A DNA stretch of 64,000 nt. Source: Sorex araneus. Lineage: Eukaryota; Chordata; Mammalia; Eulipotyphla; Soricidae. The position numbers and the translations under genes are program-made. Each line of letters opens with the position of its first letter. Within the stretch, counting starts at the first letter, position 1. The notes beneath the pieces are model-generated. The model saw nothing but the letters and a program-made list of their open reading frames with translations, had not been told where the DNA came from and made no database searches. Positions 1 to 8,869 of this stretch are shown here, one piece after another. Location of the stretch: positions 11,242,390 through 11,306,389 of the forward strand of contig NC_073302.1 in the NCBI RefSeq assembly GCF_027595985.1. Reading direction: 5' to 3'.

Positions 1-149
1 CCTAAACTGTGAACTCAGAACTGAAGCCATAAATATAAGAAGAAGCCTGCCATGACAGAGGAGGATCACAGGTCCCAGAGTAAGAACGAGCAAACCACTA
101 CGGGACGCCGAGACGCACCCATGGAGAAATGAAACTCAAAGTCACACTT

Positions 150-480
150 CCCACCTTACACCATATTCAGAAAGAAAATTCCATACAGTTTAAGAAACCC
201 AATATGGAAAGCATCAGGCTTTAACGTATTCGAAGACATGCAACAGTTTTCTGACCTTAGGATATGGAAAGATTTGTTAAAGACAAAAGCACAGATGATA
301 AAGAAAAAGATTAGGAAACATGGCAGAATAAAAATTCATGTTGTACAAAAGATATCATGAAGCAAATTCTGGTAATAACCCAATCCACGGGGTATTCCTA
401 ATAATGAAAGAATCCAAATAGGGCTAAAAGAACAAGGCAAACCAAAGACTTTCTACAAAGGTAAGTGAAAGACTACAGAA
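150..480 (+). mobile_element. Old L1 fragment (3' part of ORF2)
   Basis: A run around 235-330 (acagttttctgacc, ggatatggaaagattt, aaagaaaaagatta) resembles the C-terminal end of mammalian L1 ORF2 in the plus orientation. It is heavily diverged with no intact frame. The identification is from remembered consensus wording only. Confidence 0.5.
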
Positions 481-680
481 ACTAAGTAAGTAGCCAGTTC
501 TCATAATAAGGTGCTCACAGGCTACAGCTGGAACGGGGCGGCAGGAGACAGGAGCTGGGGTGGCAGGAGCCCAGCTGTCCAGCTCTGCCGCTAAGGAGCA
601 ATGGCCAATGTCGACACCTGGATCTCAGCTTTCTCGTGTGCAGAATGGAGAGGTCTGTGTTTCACTCAAGAAAGACAGGA

Positions 681-884
681 ACTGGGCCGCAGGGATAGTA
701 CAGCAGGGAAGGTGCTTGCCTTGCATGTGGTTGACCCAGGTTTGATCCCTGGGACCCCAAATGGTGCCCTGAGCACCGCCAGGAGTGATCCCTACGTGCA
801 GAGCCAGGAGTAAGCCAGGAGTAACCGCCAGTGGTGACTCAAAAATTAAACAAAAGAAAAAAACAAAGAACAACAAAAAACAAC
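681..884 (+). mobile_element. SOR-type tRNA-derived SINE (diverged)
   Basis: The intact family consists of a tRNA-like head with pol III A box (TAGCACAGCGGG) and B box (GGTTCGATTCC). A body reading CCCATATGGTCCC, AGGAGTAATTCCTGAGTGCAGAGCCAGGAG and GTGTGACCCAAAAAG follows (given here in parts), then an A-rich tail. This copy is diverged (ATAGTACAGCAGG, GGTTTGATCC) and carries a duplicated CAGGAGTAA near 806-830. Confidence 0.8.
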
Positions 885-1033
885 ATAGGAATTTCTTCTC
901 TGGACCAACATAATTCCTTCAAAGGATAATTATGAGTATTTAGTTATTAAATGTAAGTGACGTTTTCCAAAATAACTGCATACAGATCAAAAGAGATTAT
1001 TATCATCACTTGTAACAGAACATCGGGCACTTT

Positions 1034-1483
1034 TCAGCAGCTCGTCGATTTCCCCATCAGAGGAAAAGGGGAGGCCTGCACGAAACCCTGAAACAAAAGC
1101 CCACGGGAAAAAAGAATACTGAGCAACGTATTTCCAGCCCCATCCTGGAGGGTGAACTCATCCACTCTATCACCTGCTCCGCCCTTCATCGCAAATTTTG
1201 GGACTAACCCCTCATCAGTGTCAGGCCCCGATAGGCGCTGGACCAGACCCACCCTCATAGCAGGGAAGACATCTGGGCAACAGTCGTCAGCCCGACAACT
1301 GACGAGTACTGCGCTCTCCTCAGCATCAGAGATGAAACGACAAAGCCCCCAAGGGCTGCGCACCAGGGTCCTGGCCCAGTCCAGGAGGTCAGCGAGAGGC
1401 TTCCCGGAGGAGGAGACGCTGCAGCTGGAGCTGCCGCCCAGCGGTCGCATTCCCGGGCGAGACAGGCCATTAAGATCATCCAT
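1034..1483 (-). other. Unrecognised 149-codon reading frame
   Basis: This minus-strand frame begins MDDLNGLSRP and ends in GKSTSC. It sits on the same strand as MRRF, inside its intron, in a block that is GC-richer than its surroundings. I recognise no domain, signal peptide or repeat. The opposite strand is also open for about 110 codons, which suggests chance openness from base composition or an old pseudogene rather than a working exon. No clear splice sites frame it. Confidence 0.15.
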
Positions 1484-1865
1484 CTAAATCCACGGCTCTA
1501 GACCTGCTCTCCCAGCAACCTTCTGGTTCTAATTTTACTCCCAGCACAGATCTTGCGATAAGGAGCGAGGAGGTTGAGGCCGGCCACAAACACTCTCATC
1601 TGCGTGGCACTCATACCCTCTGCCTGGGAACCTGAAAGATGGAACGGAGCGCTTCCTGAAGCCCCACGAGAGCCCGGCCGGCAGCTGGGTGAGGAGAGAA
1701 TAGATCCAACATGCCAGCTCGTCGCTGTGACCTGTGACCTGATGGAGTGAACCGAGGTCTCGGGTCCTCATTGGGCAGAGCGGGAGGCTGGGTACTCCTC
1801 TGGGGTCCCCTGCCCACTACGCCAACGCCAGGACAGAATTAAAGACAGAGGTCCCACGTCTCTAC

Positions 1866-2049
1866 CTTTGGCTTTCTTGGTAGCAAAATGACGGATGGGC
1901 ACGGCCGGACAGGTCATGAGCTGCTTGTGGCCATTCCTGCTTGCGCTCACTGTCTGCAGTGGAACTCCGGAAACGGGTCTGACGAAGGCTGCAAGGGAGC
2001 TGCCGAGGGCAGGCTGGACCCAGCGGAAGCACCGGAAACCCAAGGCCAT
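1866..2049 (-). CDS. MRRF: Mitochondrial ribosome recycling factor, first coding exon (partial gene)
   Basis: MRRF splits post-termination mitochondrial ribosomes, together with mitochondrial EF-G2. On the minus strand the ATG at 2049-2047 opens 61 codons plus one base, beginning MALGFRCFRW and ending in RHFATKKAK. This matches my memory of the N-terminus of mammalian MRRF (about 262 residues). The segment is rich in Arg, Ala and Ser and almost free of acidic residues, as expected for a cleaved mitochondrial targeting peptide. The exon ends at a GTAGAG donor read from 1865 downward. The acceptor is a pyrimidine run plus AG just above 2064, so the exon spans 2064-1866 with 15 untranslated bases before the ATG. 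The domains that contact the ribosome are encoded by exons left of the window. I saw no further MRRF exon in 1-1865. The gene is divergent from RBM18. Confidence 0.9.
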
Positions 2050-2064
2050 GGCTGAAGACGGGAA
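2050..2064 (-). other. MRRF: MRRF exon 2 untranslated leader
   Basis: Fifteen bases lie between the 3' splice site (a long T-run and AG on the minus strand, a purine run at 2067-2095 on the plus strand) and the MRRF ATG. Confidence 0.7.
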
Positions 2065-2890
2065 CTAAAAAAAAAAAAAGAGAGAGAGAGAAAGAAAGAT
2101 CTATGTCAAACTGACTCTATCACAATGCCAGAGAAGACTGTGTCCCCTGTACTGAGCAAATCTTACCAGCTGAGTTACCAGACTAGGCAATCTAAGGCTC
2201 TCGAGTCCTCCTCCCAACAGCTACTCAAGGAAATACGACAGCCCATTTCATAAGACAGAAACACCAAAACTCACAGAGCTTTCCCTTGCGAAGTCTGTAG
2301 GTCACCAAATCCACGTGCTCTTTCCCACGCACCATACACCTCTAATGACAAGTGAGTGTCCATCAGCCTCTGCTCTAAATAAGCAAACTCAACCCCAGAG
2401 TGAGAAAAGGCAGAAAATCTGGACACAGTTATACTATAAAGAAGGAGGGCAGCGCACCAGAAGAGGACTTGAAACGATGTAAGAAAACCATTTCAACAGG
2501 CATAAAATGACTGGAAAATTCACACGACAGCATTTAATTAAAATTTTCTTTGGTTCCTTATGCACTGATTACCAATTAGAGCGCACTTTAATGTGTGCCT
2601 AAAGCCTGGTTTAAGTTTGAGGTTCCATGTCATAGAACTGAAGCTCTGGGAAATGTACCCCGCTTTGTGTTAACACAAGTTCCACATTATACTCGGGCCT
2701 CTGACCATGGAAGGATGTTTGAGCCAAAAGCTACCTCGGAGATAGACCAGAGAACTAGCTGACTGACAAATACAAATGTAGCACTAATAGCTTCTACTAG
2801 GAATCTGGCTAACATGCAGCTATGAAATTATGAACACTTAGCATCAAATACCTGGAAGAAACTCTCCTTAAAAATCAGGGGCCAGAGGAG

Positions 2891-3072
2891 GCTGGAGCAA
2901 TAGCACAGCAGGTAGGGCGTTTACCTTGCATGCGGCCGACCCGAGTTCGATTCCCAGCATCCCATATGGTTCCCTGAGCACTGCCAGGAGTAATTCCTAA
3001 GTGCATGAGCCAGGAGTAACCCCTGTGCAACGCCGGGTGTGACCCAAAAAGCAAAAAAAAAAAAAAAAAAAA
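2891..3072 (+). mobile_element. SOR-type SINE inserted into an older copy
   Basis: This is a near-full copy with a run of about 20 A. A 12-bp direct repeat, CAGGGGCCAGAG, at 2876-2887 and 3073-3084 flanks it. The repeat is the head of the next, older SINE, so this copy jumped into that one. Confidence 0.85.
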
Positions 3073-3074
3073 CA

Positions 3075-3247
3075 GGGGCCAGAGCAATAGAATAGTGAAT
3101 AGGGGGCTTGCCTTGCAAATGCTCAACTCGTGTTTGATCCCTAGCACCCCACATGATCCCCAAACCCCACCAGGAGTAATTCCTGAGCACAGAGCCAGAA
3201 ATAACCCCTGCACACCACTGGGTGTGGCCCAAAATGGGGAAAAAATA
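3075..3247 (+). mobile_element. SOR-type SINE, older copy
   Basis: The head reads CCAGAGCAATAGAATAG, the body is diverged and the end reads GTGTGGCCCAAAATGGGG. Its 5' end was the target of the copy just upstream. Confidence 0.8.
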
Positions 3248-3279
3248 TTCTCATAACTCATTTAAAAAAAAACTGGGGA

Positions 3280-3461
3280 GGGGCCGGAGCGATAGCACAG
3301 CCGACCCGGGTTTGATCCCCGGCATCCCATATGGTCCCCCAAGCACTGCCAGGAGTAATTCCTGAGTGCAAAGCCAGGAGTAACCCCTGAGCATCTCCAG
3401 GTGTGACCCAAAAAGAAAAAAATAAAATAAAATAAAATAAAATAAAAAATAAAAAAAAAAA
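3280..3461 (+). mobile_element. SOR-type SINE lacking the A-to-B box spacer
   Basis: The A-box stretch GATAGCACAG runs directly into CCGACCCGGGTTTG, so about 27 bp normally between the A and B boxes are missing. The tail is an AATAA-type run to 3461. The flanking AAAACTGGGG may be a target-site repeat. Confidence 0.85.
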
Positions 3462-3463
3462 CT

Positions 3464-3642
3464 GGGGGCTGGAGTGATAGCACAGCGGGTAGGGCATTTG
3501 CCTGGCACGCGGCCGACCCGGGTCTGATTCCCAGCATCCCATATGGTCCCCTGAGCATGGCCAGGGGTAATTCCTGAGTGCAGAACCAGGAGTGACCCCT
3601 GTGCATCGCTGGGTGTGACCCAAAAAGCAAAGAAAAAAAAAA
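3464..3642 (+). mobile_element. SOR-type SINE, full length
   Basis: A-box TAGCACAGCGGGTAGGGC, B-box GGTCTGATTCC and tail AAAAAGCAAAGAAAA are all present. It is the fourth head-to-tail copy in 2891-3642. Confidence 0.88.
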
Positions 3643-3689
3643 CCCTCATCCAAAATTTTTGATGTAGTAGAATGACCTAAATGAAGAGG

Positions 3690-3890
3690 TCAGAAAGATT
3701 TAAAATCCAACCCCAACAATACCGTCCTGGCTAACTGAATAACTCTGTACCTTGGTTTCCTTAGCTATAAACTAGGTATAATTATGGTTATCTCTTAGGG
3801 TTGGGAGAAATAAATGAAGTGATATAAGTACACCAGCTGGCACAGTGCCTAGCAGATAGCAGGAGTCAAAAACTAGGGTACCTACTGAGA
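3690..3890 (+). mobile_element. MIR remnant
   Basis: The wording around 3730-3870 (aactctgtaccttggtttcc, ttgggagaaataaatga, gcacagtgcctagcagatag) follows the MIR core and 3' region in the plus orientation. Confidence 0.6.
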
Positions 3891-3899
3891 GTTACCGCC

Positions 3900-4280
3900 T
3901 TTCTTTTAAGGGATTTCAAGCCAGGGTCAGAAATAATAAAGAAATTATGTGTGTAATTACTGATGTACAGAGTAGCCTAGAGACAGTGAGTTCTAGTGAG
4001 AATTTCAACTTTTGGTAACTCACCCCAACTCTCTGGGTATCACTACCCATTCTGAAAAACAAAAAAAGCCATTTTTTCTCTCTACAACTTCTTAAAATGA
4101 AATAGTGAATACATGTAAAACACCTAGCACCTTTCCAATTGAACTGATGTTCAAATGTCTGTGAATTCGACTGTATATATATCTTTAATGATTTTTTAAA
4201 AAAAAACACCTAGCACCATGCCAAGAATATAGTATTTGCTTAACTGATGATGAATATCAAAAATTGCTTAAAAGAAAAGC
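3900..4280. other. Unique intronic DNA
   Basis: AT-rich sequence with no repeat or coding signal that I recognise. Confidence 0.4.
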
Positions 4281-4286
4281 AAATGA

Positions 4287-4382
4287 GGGGCTGGAGCGAG
4301 AGCACAGCGGGTAGGGCATTTGCCTTGTACATGGCTGACCCAGGTTTGATTCCCAGCTTCCCATATGGTCCCCTGACCACCA
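4287..4382 (+). mobile_element. SOR-type SINE, 3'-truncated and fused to the next
   Basis: The head and B box are intact but the copy stops at CACCACCAGGAGC, where a second SINE head (GATAGAACAATGGG) takes over without a tail. This makes a dimer. Confidence 0.8.
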
Positions 4383-4530
4383 CCAGGAGCGATAGAACAA
4401 TGGGTAGGAGTTTTGCCTTGCACATAACCCACCTGGGTTGGATCCTGGGTATTCCTGAGCACTGCCAGGAGTGACCCCTGAACACTGCTGGGCGTGACTT
4501 TTAAAAAGTAACTTTAAAAAGTCTGACCCA
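4383..4530 (+). mobile_element. Variant SINE with TTTAAAAAGT tail
   Basis: The head is ATAGAACAATGGGTAGG and the B box reads GGTTGGATCC. Instead of GACCCAAAAAG plus A, it ends GGCGTGACTTTTAAAAAG, then AACTTTAAAAAGTCTGACCC. A copy with the same unusual end lies at 14280-14431. Confidence 0.75.
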
Positions 4531-4531
4531 A

Positions 4532-4708
4532 GGGGGCTGGAGCAATAGCACAGTGGGTAGGGCCTTTGCCTTGCACACGGCCGACCCAGGTTCGATTCCC
4601 AGCATCCCATATGGTCCCCTGAGCACCGCCAGGGATAATTCCTAAGTGCAGAGCCAGGAGTAACCCCTGTACATCGCCAGATGTGACCCAAAAAGAAAAA
4701 AGAAAAAA
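4532..4708 (+). mobile_element. SOR-type SINE, full length
   Basis: This is a complete copy with A and B boxes and tail AAAAAGAAAAAAG. AGCAAATGAGG follows directly and also precedes the copy at 4287. Confidence 0.85.
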
Positions 4709-4718
4709 AGCAAATGAG

Positions 4719-4889
4719 GAGCTGGAGCAAGAGCACAGCGGGTAGGCAGCCTTGTACACAGCCGACCGGGTTCGATTCCCAGCATCCCATATGGTCACCT
4801 GAGCACCGCCAGGAGTAACTCCTGAGTGCAGAGCCAAGAGTAAACCCTGTACAACGCCGGGTGTTACCCAAAAAAGAAAAAAAATTAAT
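4719..4889 (+). mobile_element. SOR-type SINE, nearly full
   Basis: The head CAAGAGCACAGCGGGTAGG shares the unusual AGAGCACAG spelling with the copy at 4287. About 8 bp are missing after GGGTAGG. Confidence 0.83.
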
Positions 4890-4919
4890 AAAAATAAAAA
4901 TAATTTCTTTAGATAGTTT

Positions 4920-5060
4920 TATTTTTTAGAGCCAAAGAGAGAGCTTCAAGGATTGAAGCACCAGGTCCTGGGTTTGAGTCCCTGCACCACACACCCTCGC
5001 CACCATTCCAACACAGCCGGATATGGGCCTGTCAGACCCCAGCACTACTGGGCATGCGCA
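4920..5060 (+). mobile_element. Possible very old tRNA-type SINE
   Basis: AGAGCCAAAGAGAGAGC followed by GGGTTTGAGTCC resembles a decayed A/B box pair. Support is weak. Confidence 0.3.
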
Positions 5061-5189
5061 GCTCCCCGAGCCTGGGCCCTAGCACTGGATGGTCAGAGCC
5101 CCCCACAACTGCAAGTCACCAGAAGTGGTCACCATGGTGGTGGGGGGGGGTAGGGAAGGAAGAGTGTGCAGGGCCAGGAAAAACAATTG

Positions 5190-5360
5190 TATCTGGAGCC
5201 AGAGAGCACAGTGGGTAAGGAGGCGCTTGCCTTGCACATCCTGACCCTATCCAACCCTGGACCACCCACACGGTTCCCCAAGTCCCATCAGGAATGACCC
5301 TGCGCAGAGCCAGAAGTAAGCCCTGAGCACTGTCAAGTGAGACCCAAAACAAAGGCAACA
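5190..5360 (+). mobile_element. SOR-type SINE (diverged)
   Basis: CCAGAGAGCACAGTGGGTAAGG, TTGCCTTGCACATC, AGAGCCAGAAGTAAGCCC and GTGAGACCCAAAACAAA mark an old copy. Confidence 0.7.
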
Positions 5361-5414
5361 AAAAGGTGGACCTCCTAAAGGAAGGACTCTTTCTTCCTCT
5401 TCATTATTATCAAA

Positions 5415-5600
5415 AGTTACAACTCACTGAAGTCAGGCCTGGGCTGTTTACTGTACCGTATCATTTCATTTAACCTGCAATAATGCCCCAGAGAGAGCAT
5501 CATAATCTCCATTTTTCCATGAAGATACCGGGTTCAATTAGATTACACTGTCCAAAGGTGTGGCGCTCACAGCCCCACCCTACTTTAGCAAACTGTTTAC
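5415..5600 (-). mobile_element. MIR remnant
   Basis: ATCATTTCATTTAACCTGCA, then TCTCCATTTTTCCATGA, resembles the reverse complement of the MIR central core. Confidence 0.45.
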
Positions 5601-6110
5601 AAAGACCTGGCTCTAAGTGAGGTTTCTAAATCTAGGTTTTTGCCTAATATAGGCAAGCTCAGGCCCTCCACACACCTCCAAATATGGCTGCACAATAATG
5701 TGTGGTTTTTGCTGGGGTTTGTTTTGGTTTTTTTTTTAATCTACAGGGTCTCAAATGAGCTACTCCATTTAAGTTTCCTGGTGTTCCTGTTGTAGGTCAT
5801 AATACCAATCCACAAAGAAACAGGAAATAAAAATGGGTTAGAAATAAACAACCTTTGACAGAAAATGCAACACCCGAAAGCAGATCCAGAACACGTGAAC
5901 CGGAAGACAATGCTATAAATAAACCACATTGCTGAGATGCCTAAGGAGTATTTTAATTGCACAGAAGTCAGGAAATCTCAAAGTGTGAGTTCAGTAAAGG
6001 CAATCTCTTTGGGCCCTTTGCCTTAAGAACATGCATACTGATTTTCAAACCAATACCAAAATGTCCAGCAAAGAAACTACTATGGGAGCCCGGCTTTTAC
6101 CTAGCAAAAT
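5600..6110. other. Unique intronic DNA
   Basis: No gene or repeat that I recognise. It has a short poly-T at about 5729. Confidence 0.4.
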
Positions 6111-6114
6111 GAAC

Positions 6115-6275
6115 CTCCAGGGAGAAGCTATGTAGCGGGAAGCATCTGGGCTTTGGATGCAATCTGGGACCGAAATCTCAGTTCCTCTGCTCACTGCAGT
6201 GCGACCTTGGGTAGTTCTTTTAGCATCGCTGAGCCATAGTTTCCACTGCATCTTTCTCACAATGATACAAATATG
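6115..6275 (+). mobile_element. MIR remnant
   Basis: GGGCTTTGGATGCAATCTGG, CACTGCAGTGCGACCTTGGG and GAGCCATAGTTTCC follow the MIR consensus in the plus orientation. Confidence 0.6.
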
Positions 6276-6294
6276 TCTTTAAAAAGAATTACTG

Positions 6295-6482
6295 GGGCTG
6301 GAGCGTGTGCGGGTAGGGCATTTGCCTTGTATGCAGCTAACCCAGATTTGTTTCCCAGCATCCCTTATGGTCCCCCAAGCACCGCTAGGAGTAATTCCTG
6401 AGCGCATGAGCCAGAAGTAACCCCTGTGCAACACTGGGTGTGACCCAAAAAGCAAAACAAGTAAAAAATAAAAAAAATTTAA
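6295..6482 (+). mobile_element. SOR-type SINE with target-site duplication
   Basis: The direct repeat AAAAAGAATTACT at 6282-6294 and 6483-6495 flanks it. The head has lost part of the A box (GGAGCGTGTGCGGGTAGG). Confidence 0.85.
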
Positions 6483-6502
6483 AAAAAGAATTACTGTTTT
6501 AG

Positions 6503-6600
6503 GGGGGCCAGAACAACAGTACAGCGGATAGGGCATTTGCTTTGCACTGAGCTGACACGCAGAGCCAGGAGTAACCCCAAATCAAAAACAAACAAAAGAA
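6503..6600 (+). mobile_element. SOR-type SINE with internal deletion
   Basis: The head to TTTGCACTGAGCTGACACG jumps straight to CAGAGCCAGGAGTAACCCC, so the B box and the central body are missing. Confidence 0.7.
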
Positions 6601-6617
6601 AATATTATGTTTTATAA

Positions 6618-6821
6618 CCACGGCAGAGCCTGGCAAGCTCCCTGTGTATTCAATATGCCAAAAACAGTAACAATAACAGGTCTCATTTCCCTGACCCTGA
6701 AAGAGCCTCCAATCTTTGGGAAAGACAAGTAAGGAGAGGCTGCTAAAATCTCAGGGCTGGGATGAACAGAGATGTTACTGGTGCCCGTTCGAGTAAATCA
6801 ATGAACAACGGGATGACAGTG
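6618..6821 (+). mobile_element. Tail-less repeat (second family), long form
   Basis: It begins CCACGGCAGAGCCTGGCAAG and contains ATATGCCAAAAACAGTAAC. It ends AACAACGGGATGACAGTG without an A-tail. The 11-bp repeat ATGTTTTATAA at 6607-6617 and 6822-6832 flanks it exactly. A diverged inverted copy lies at 12631-12834. Confidence 0.75.
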
Positions 6822-6853
6822 ATGTTTTATAATAATAAAACATACTTACATAG

Positions 6854-7081
6854 GACTGGAGGGATGGCACAGCAGGTAGGGTGTTTGCCCTGCATGCGGC
6901 TGACCCGGGTTCGATTTCTCCGCCCCTCTCAGAGAGCCTGGCAAGCTACCGAGAGTATCCCGCCCGTATGACAGAGCCTGGCAAGCTACCCGTGGCATAT
7001 TCGATATGCCAAAAACAGTAACAACAAGTCTCATGATGGAGACATTACTGGTGCCCGCTCCAGACGACAGCACTACAATGC
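6854..7081 (+). mobile_element. Composite: SINE tRNA head joined to tail-less module
   Basis: A pol III head (A box GGCACAGCAGGTAGGG, B box GGTTCGATTTC) is followed by two copies of AGAGCCTGGCAAGCTACC and then the ATATGCCAAAAACAGTAAC module. There is no A-tail. The 11-bp repeat TACTTACATAG at 6843-6853 and 7082-7092 shows that it inserted as one unit. Confidence 0.8.
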
Positions 7082-7092
7082 TACTTACATAG

Positions 7093-7280
7093 TGGTAACT
7101 ACGTGCCAGAAATAATTCTAAGTGCTACACTCATACATTAACTAATTTGAGCCTCATGACAAACCTACAACTGTCGTTATTATGTCCATCTGACAGATGA
7201 GGAAACAGTGGCACAATTTGCCCACGCCTTGATTTCAATCATTCAGGCTTCAAAGTCTACTTCTCCACTATGATATTATA
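7093..7280 (-). mobile_element. MIR remnant
   Basis: ACGTGCCAGAAATAATTCTA, CTCATACATTAAC and CATCTGACAGATGAGGAAAC are the typical MIR core in antisense wording. Confidence 0.65.
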
Positions 7281-7385
7281 CTGTGTATGTGAAACAGTAT
7301 AATCCCTGGTACCCAGTGAGTACACAATAAATAGCAGCTACTAAGGCATTATTCAAACTACTAAGTCTTTTTAAAAACTACTTGA

Positions 7386-7550
7386 GGGGTTGGGAGCTTT
7401 CACAGCAGGTGAGTGCTTGCCTTGATCTACGTTACACCCCTGCCATCCCATATGGTTCCCCGAGCCCCACCAGGAATAATTCCTGAACGCAGAGTTAGGA
7501 GTTATGCCTGACCATCACCAGCTTAGCCCCCAAAACAAACAAAAACAACC
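7386..7550 (+). mobile_element. SOR-type SINE (diverged)
   Basis: CACAGCAGGTGAGTGCTTGCC, CCCATATGGTTCCCCGAGC and AATAATTCCTGAACGCAGAG mark the body. The tail is AAAACAAACAAAAAC. Confidence 0.7.
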
Positions 7551-7869
7551 AAACTACTTGAAGCATATATATTTTTTTTTCTAAAATGAAGAGTCGAAAA
7601 ACTATAATTTCCCTTTTCTTTACAGAAGAGGCCTTTTGATTTCAGAAGGAAGACGATGAGGAACACAAACTCCAGGTTTATCCACTGCCCCAGCAACCCC
7701 TCCCAGGCCAATTCCAGAATCTGTGCGTTTTTAAACATATGACGTGTGCACATGCAAACACGCATTCTGTATAAAATACTTCTATGTGTACTACCTCAGT
7801 CTCACAATAACTGGTCGCAATCCTTACCCTTAGTTTACAAATAAGCAATGTGAAATCTCATTCTCTTTC

Positions 7870-8060
7870 ATTCTCCTGCTCTGCACTCAGTGCTATTCAA
7901 GCTGCTGGTAGCTTCTCCCGCCTCTTCAAATGCCTCCTGGGCATCCCACATTCCTTTCAATTTGCAAATTCAGCACCACTTTCTCAGGACACCTTCCTTG
8001 GCCCAGCTATGTAAAATGTCCTGTAGACCATTTTCTAACACCTTAGAGGGGGGGGGGGGA
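7870..8060. mobile_element. Possible L2 remnant
   Basis: CTTTCTCAGGACACCTTCC and nearby wording are like the L2 3' end, but divergence is high. Confidence 0.3.
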
Positions 8061-8161
8061 GGGTTTTTTTTTTTTTTAACCTTGTTTACAGGTATGGCCC
8101 TGGAGCGGTCCCTGGATTGACAGCTGGAAACCACTTTCCCGTGCTTTTCCATAGCCCTTAT

Positions 8162-8190
8162 TTAACCACATGAGCCCTTATTTAACCACG
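8162..8190. repeat. Short tandem duplication
   Basis: GAGCCCTTATTTAACCAC occurs twice in succession (from about 8152 and 8172). Confidence 0.6.
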
Positions 8191-8402
8191 AGTCGTACAT
8201 TCAACGACTGCATTCATTCCCTCCATAAGACAATCAGCACGCAAGGAATGACCTCCAGTGTCAGAAACTGCTGTATCCCAGGGTTTCTCTGTGCCTGAAC
8301 AAGGAAGATGCTAAATGTATCTAACAAATCTATGAGCGAAAGCCCACAAAGATTAAGTGCTTGTCTAACAACACTAAATTGGCATCCAAATTGGATTCTC
8401 GG

Positions 8403-8573
8403 GGGCTGGAGTGATAGCACAGCGGGTAGGGCGTTTGCCTTGCACTCGGCCGACACGGGTTCGATTCCCAGCATCCCATATGGTCCCCCGAGCACCGCCA
8501 GGAGTAATTCCTGAGTGCACGAGCCAGGAGTAACCCCTGTGCATCGCCGGGTGTGACCCAAAAAGAAAAAAAA
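8403..8573 (+). mobile_element. SOR-type SINE, young, with 15-bp TSD
   Basis: Intact A box (TAGCACAGCGGGTAGGGCG) and B box (GGTTCGATTCC). A perfect direct repeat, AAATTGGATTCTCGG, lies at 8388-8402 and 8574-8588. Confidence 0.92.
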
Positions 8574-8671
8574 AAATTGGATTCTCGGTCTCCAGAAAGC
8601 AGGTCCTGGACCCTAATACATCTCTCGGCTTACTTATTGGATTTTCACTTTGAGATTAAAGGGCATGTCCT

Positions 8672-8852
8672 GGGCTGGAGTGATAGCACAGCGGGGAGGG
8701 CGTTTGCCTTGCACGCGGCCGACCCGGGTTCGAATCCCAGCATCCCATATGGTCCCCCTGAGCACCGTCAGGGGTAATTCCTGAGTGCATGAGCCAGGAA
8801 TGACCCCTGTGCATTGCCGGGTGTGACCCAAAAAGCAAAAAAAAAAAAAAAA
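8672..8852 (+). mobile_element. SOR-type SINE, young, with 14-bp TSD
   Basis: Intact promoter boxes, a long pure A-tail and a perfect repeat AAAGGGCATGTCCT at 8658-8671 and 8853-8866. Confidence 0.92.
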
Positions 8853-8869
8853 AAAGGGCATGTCCTTCA

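Larger units (their letters stand above)
1..1865 (-). other. MRRF: MRRF intron 2 (partial)
   Basis: This is intronic sequence downstream of the MRRF start exon. It contains an old L1 fragment at about 150-480, one SINE at 681-884, and a GC-richer unique block at about 1020-1860 with an unexplained 149-codon reading frame on the minus strand. Confidence 0.55.

Noticed and set aside
2891-3642. Regularly spaced head-to-tail repeats that could suggest a CRISPR-like array
   Set aside because: The units are about 180-bp SINEs with A-tails and target-site duplications in mammalian DNA, with no short repeats and unique spacers.
3251-3653. Several frames of about 130 codons with LLFGSHP or [13 protein letters not shown] wording
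   Set aside because: This wording recurs at dozens of places because it is the antisense translation of the SINE, not a protein family.
8420-8480. tRNA gene-like A and B boxes
   Set aside because: The boxes belong to SINE heads. No cloverleaf with paired acceptor stem and anticodon arm could be drawn.
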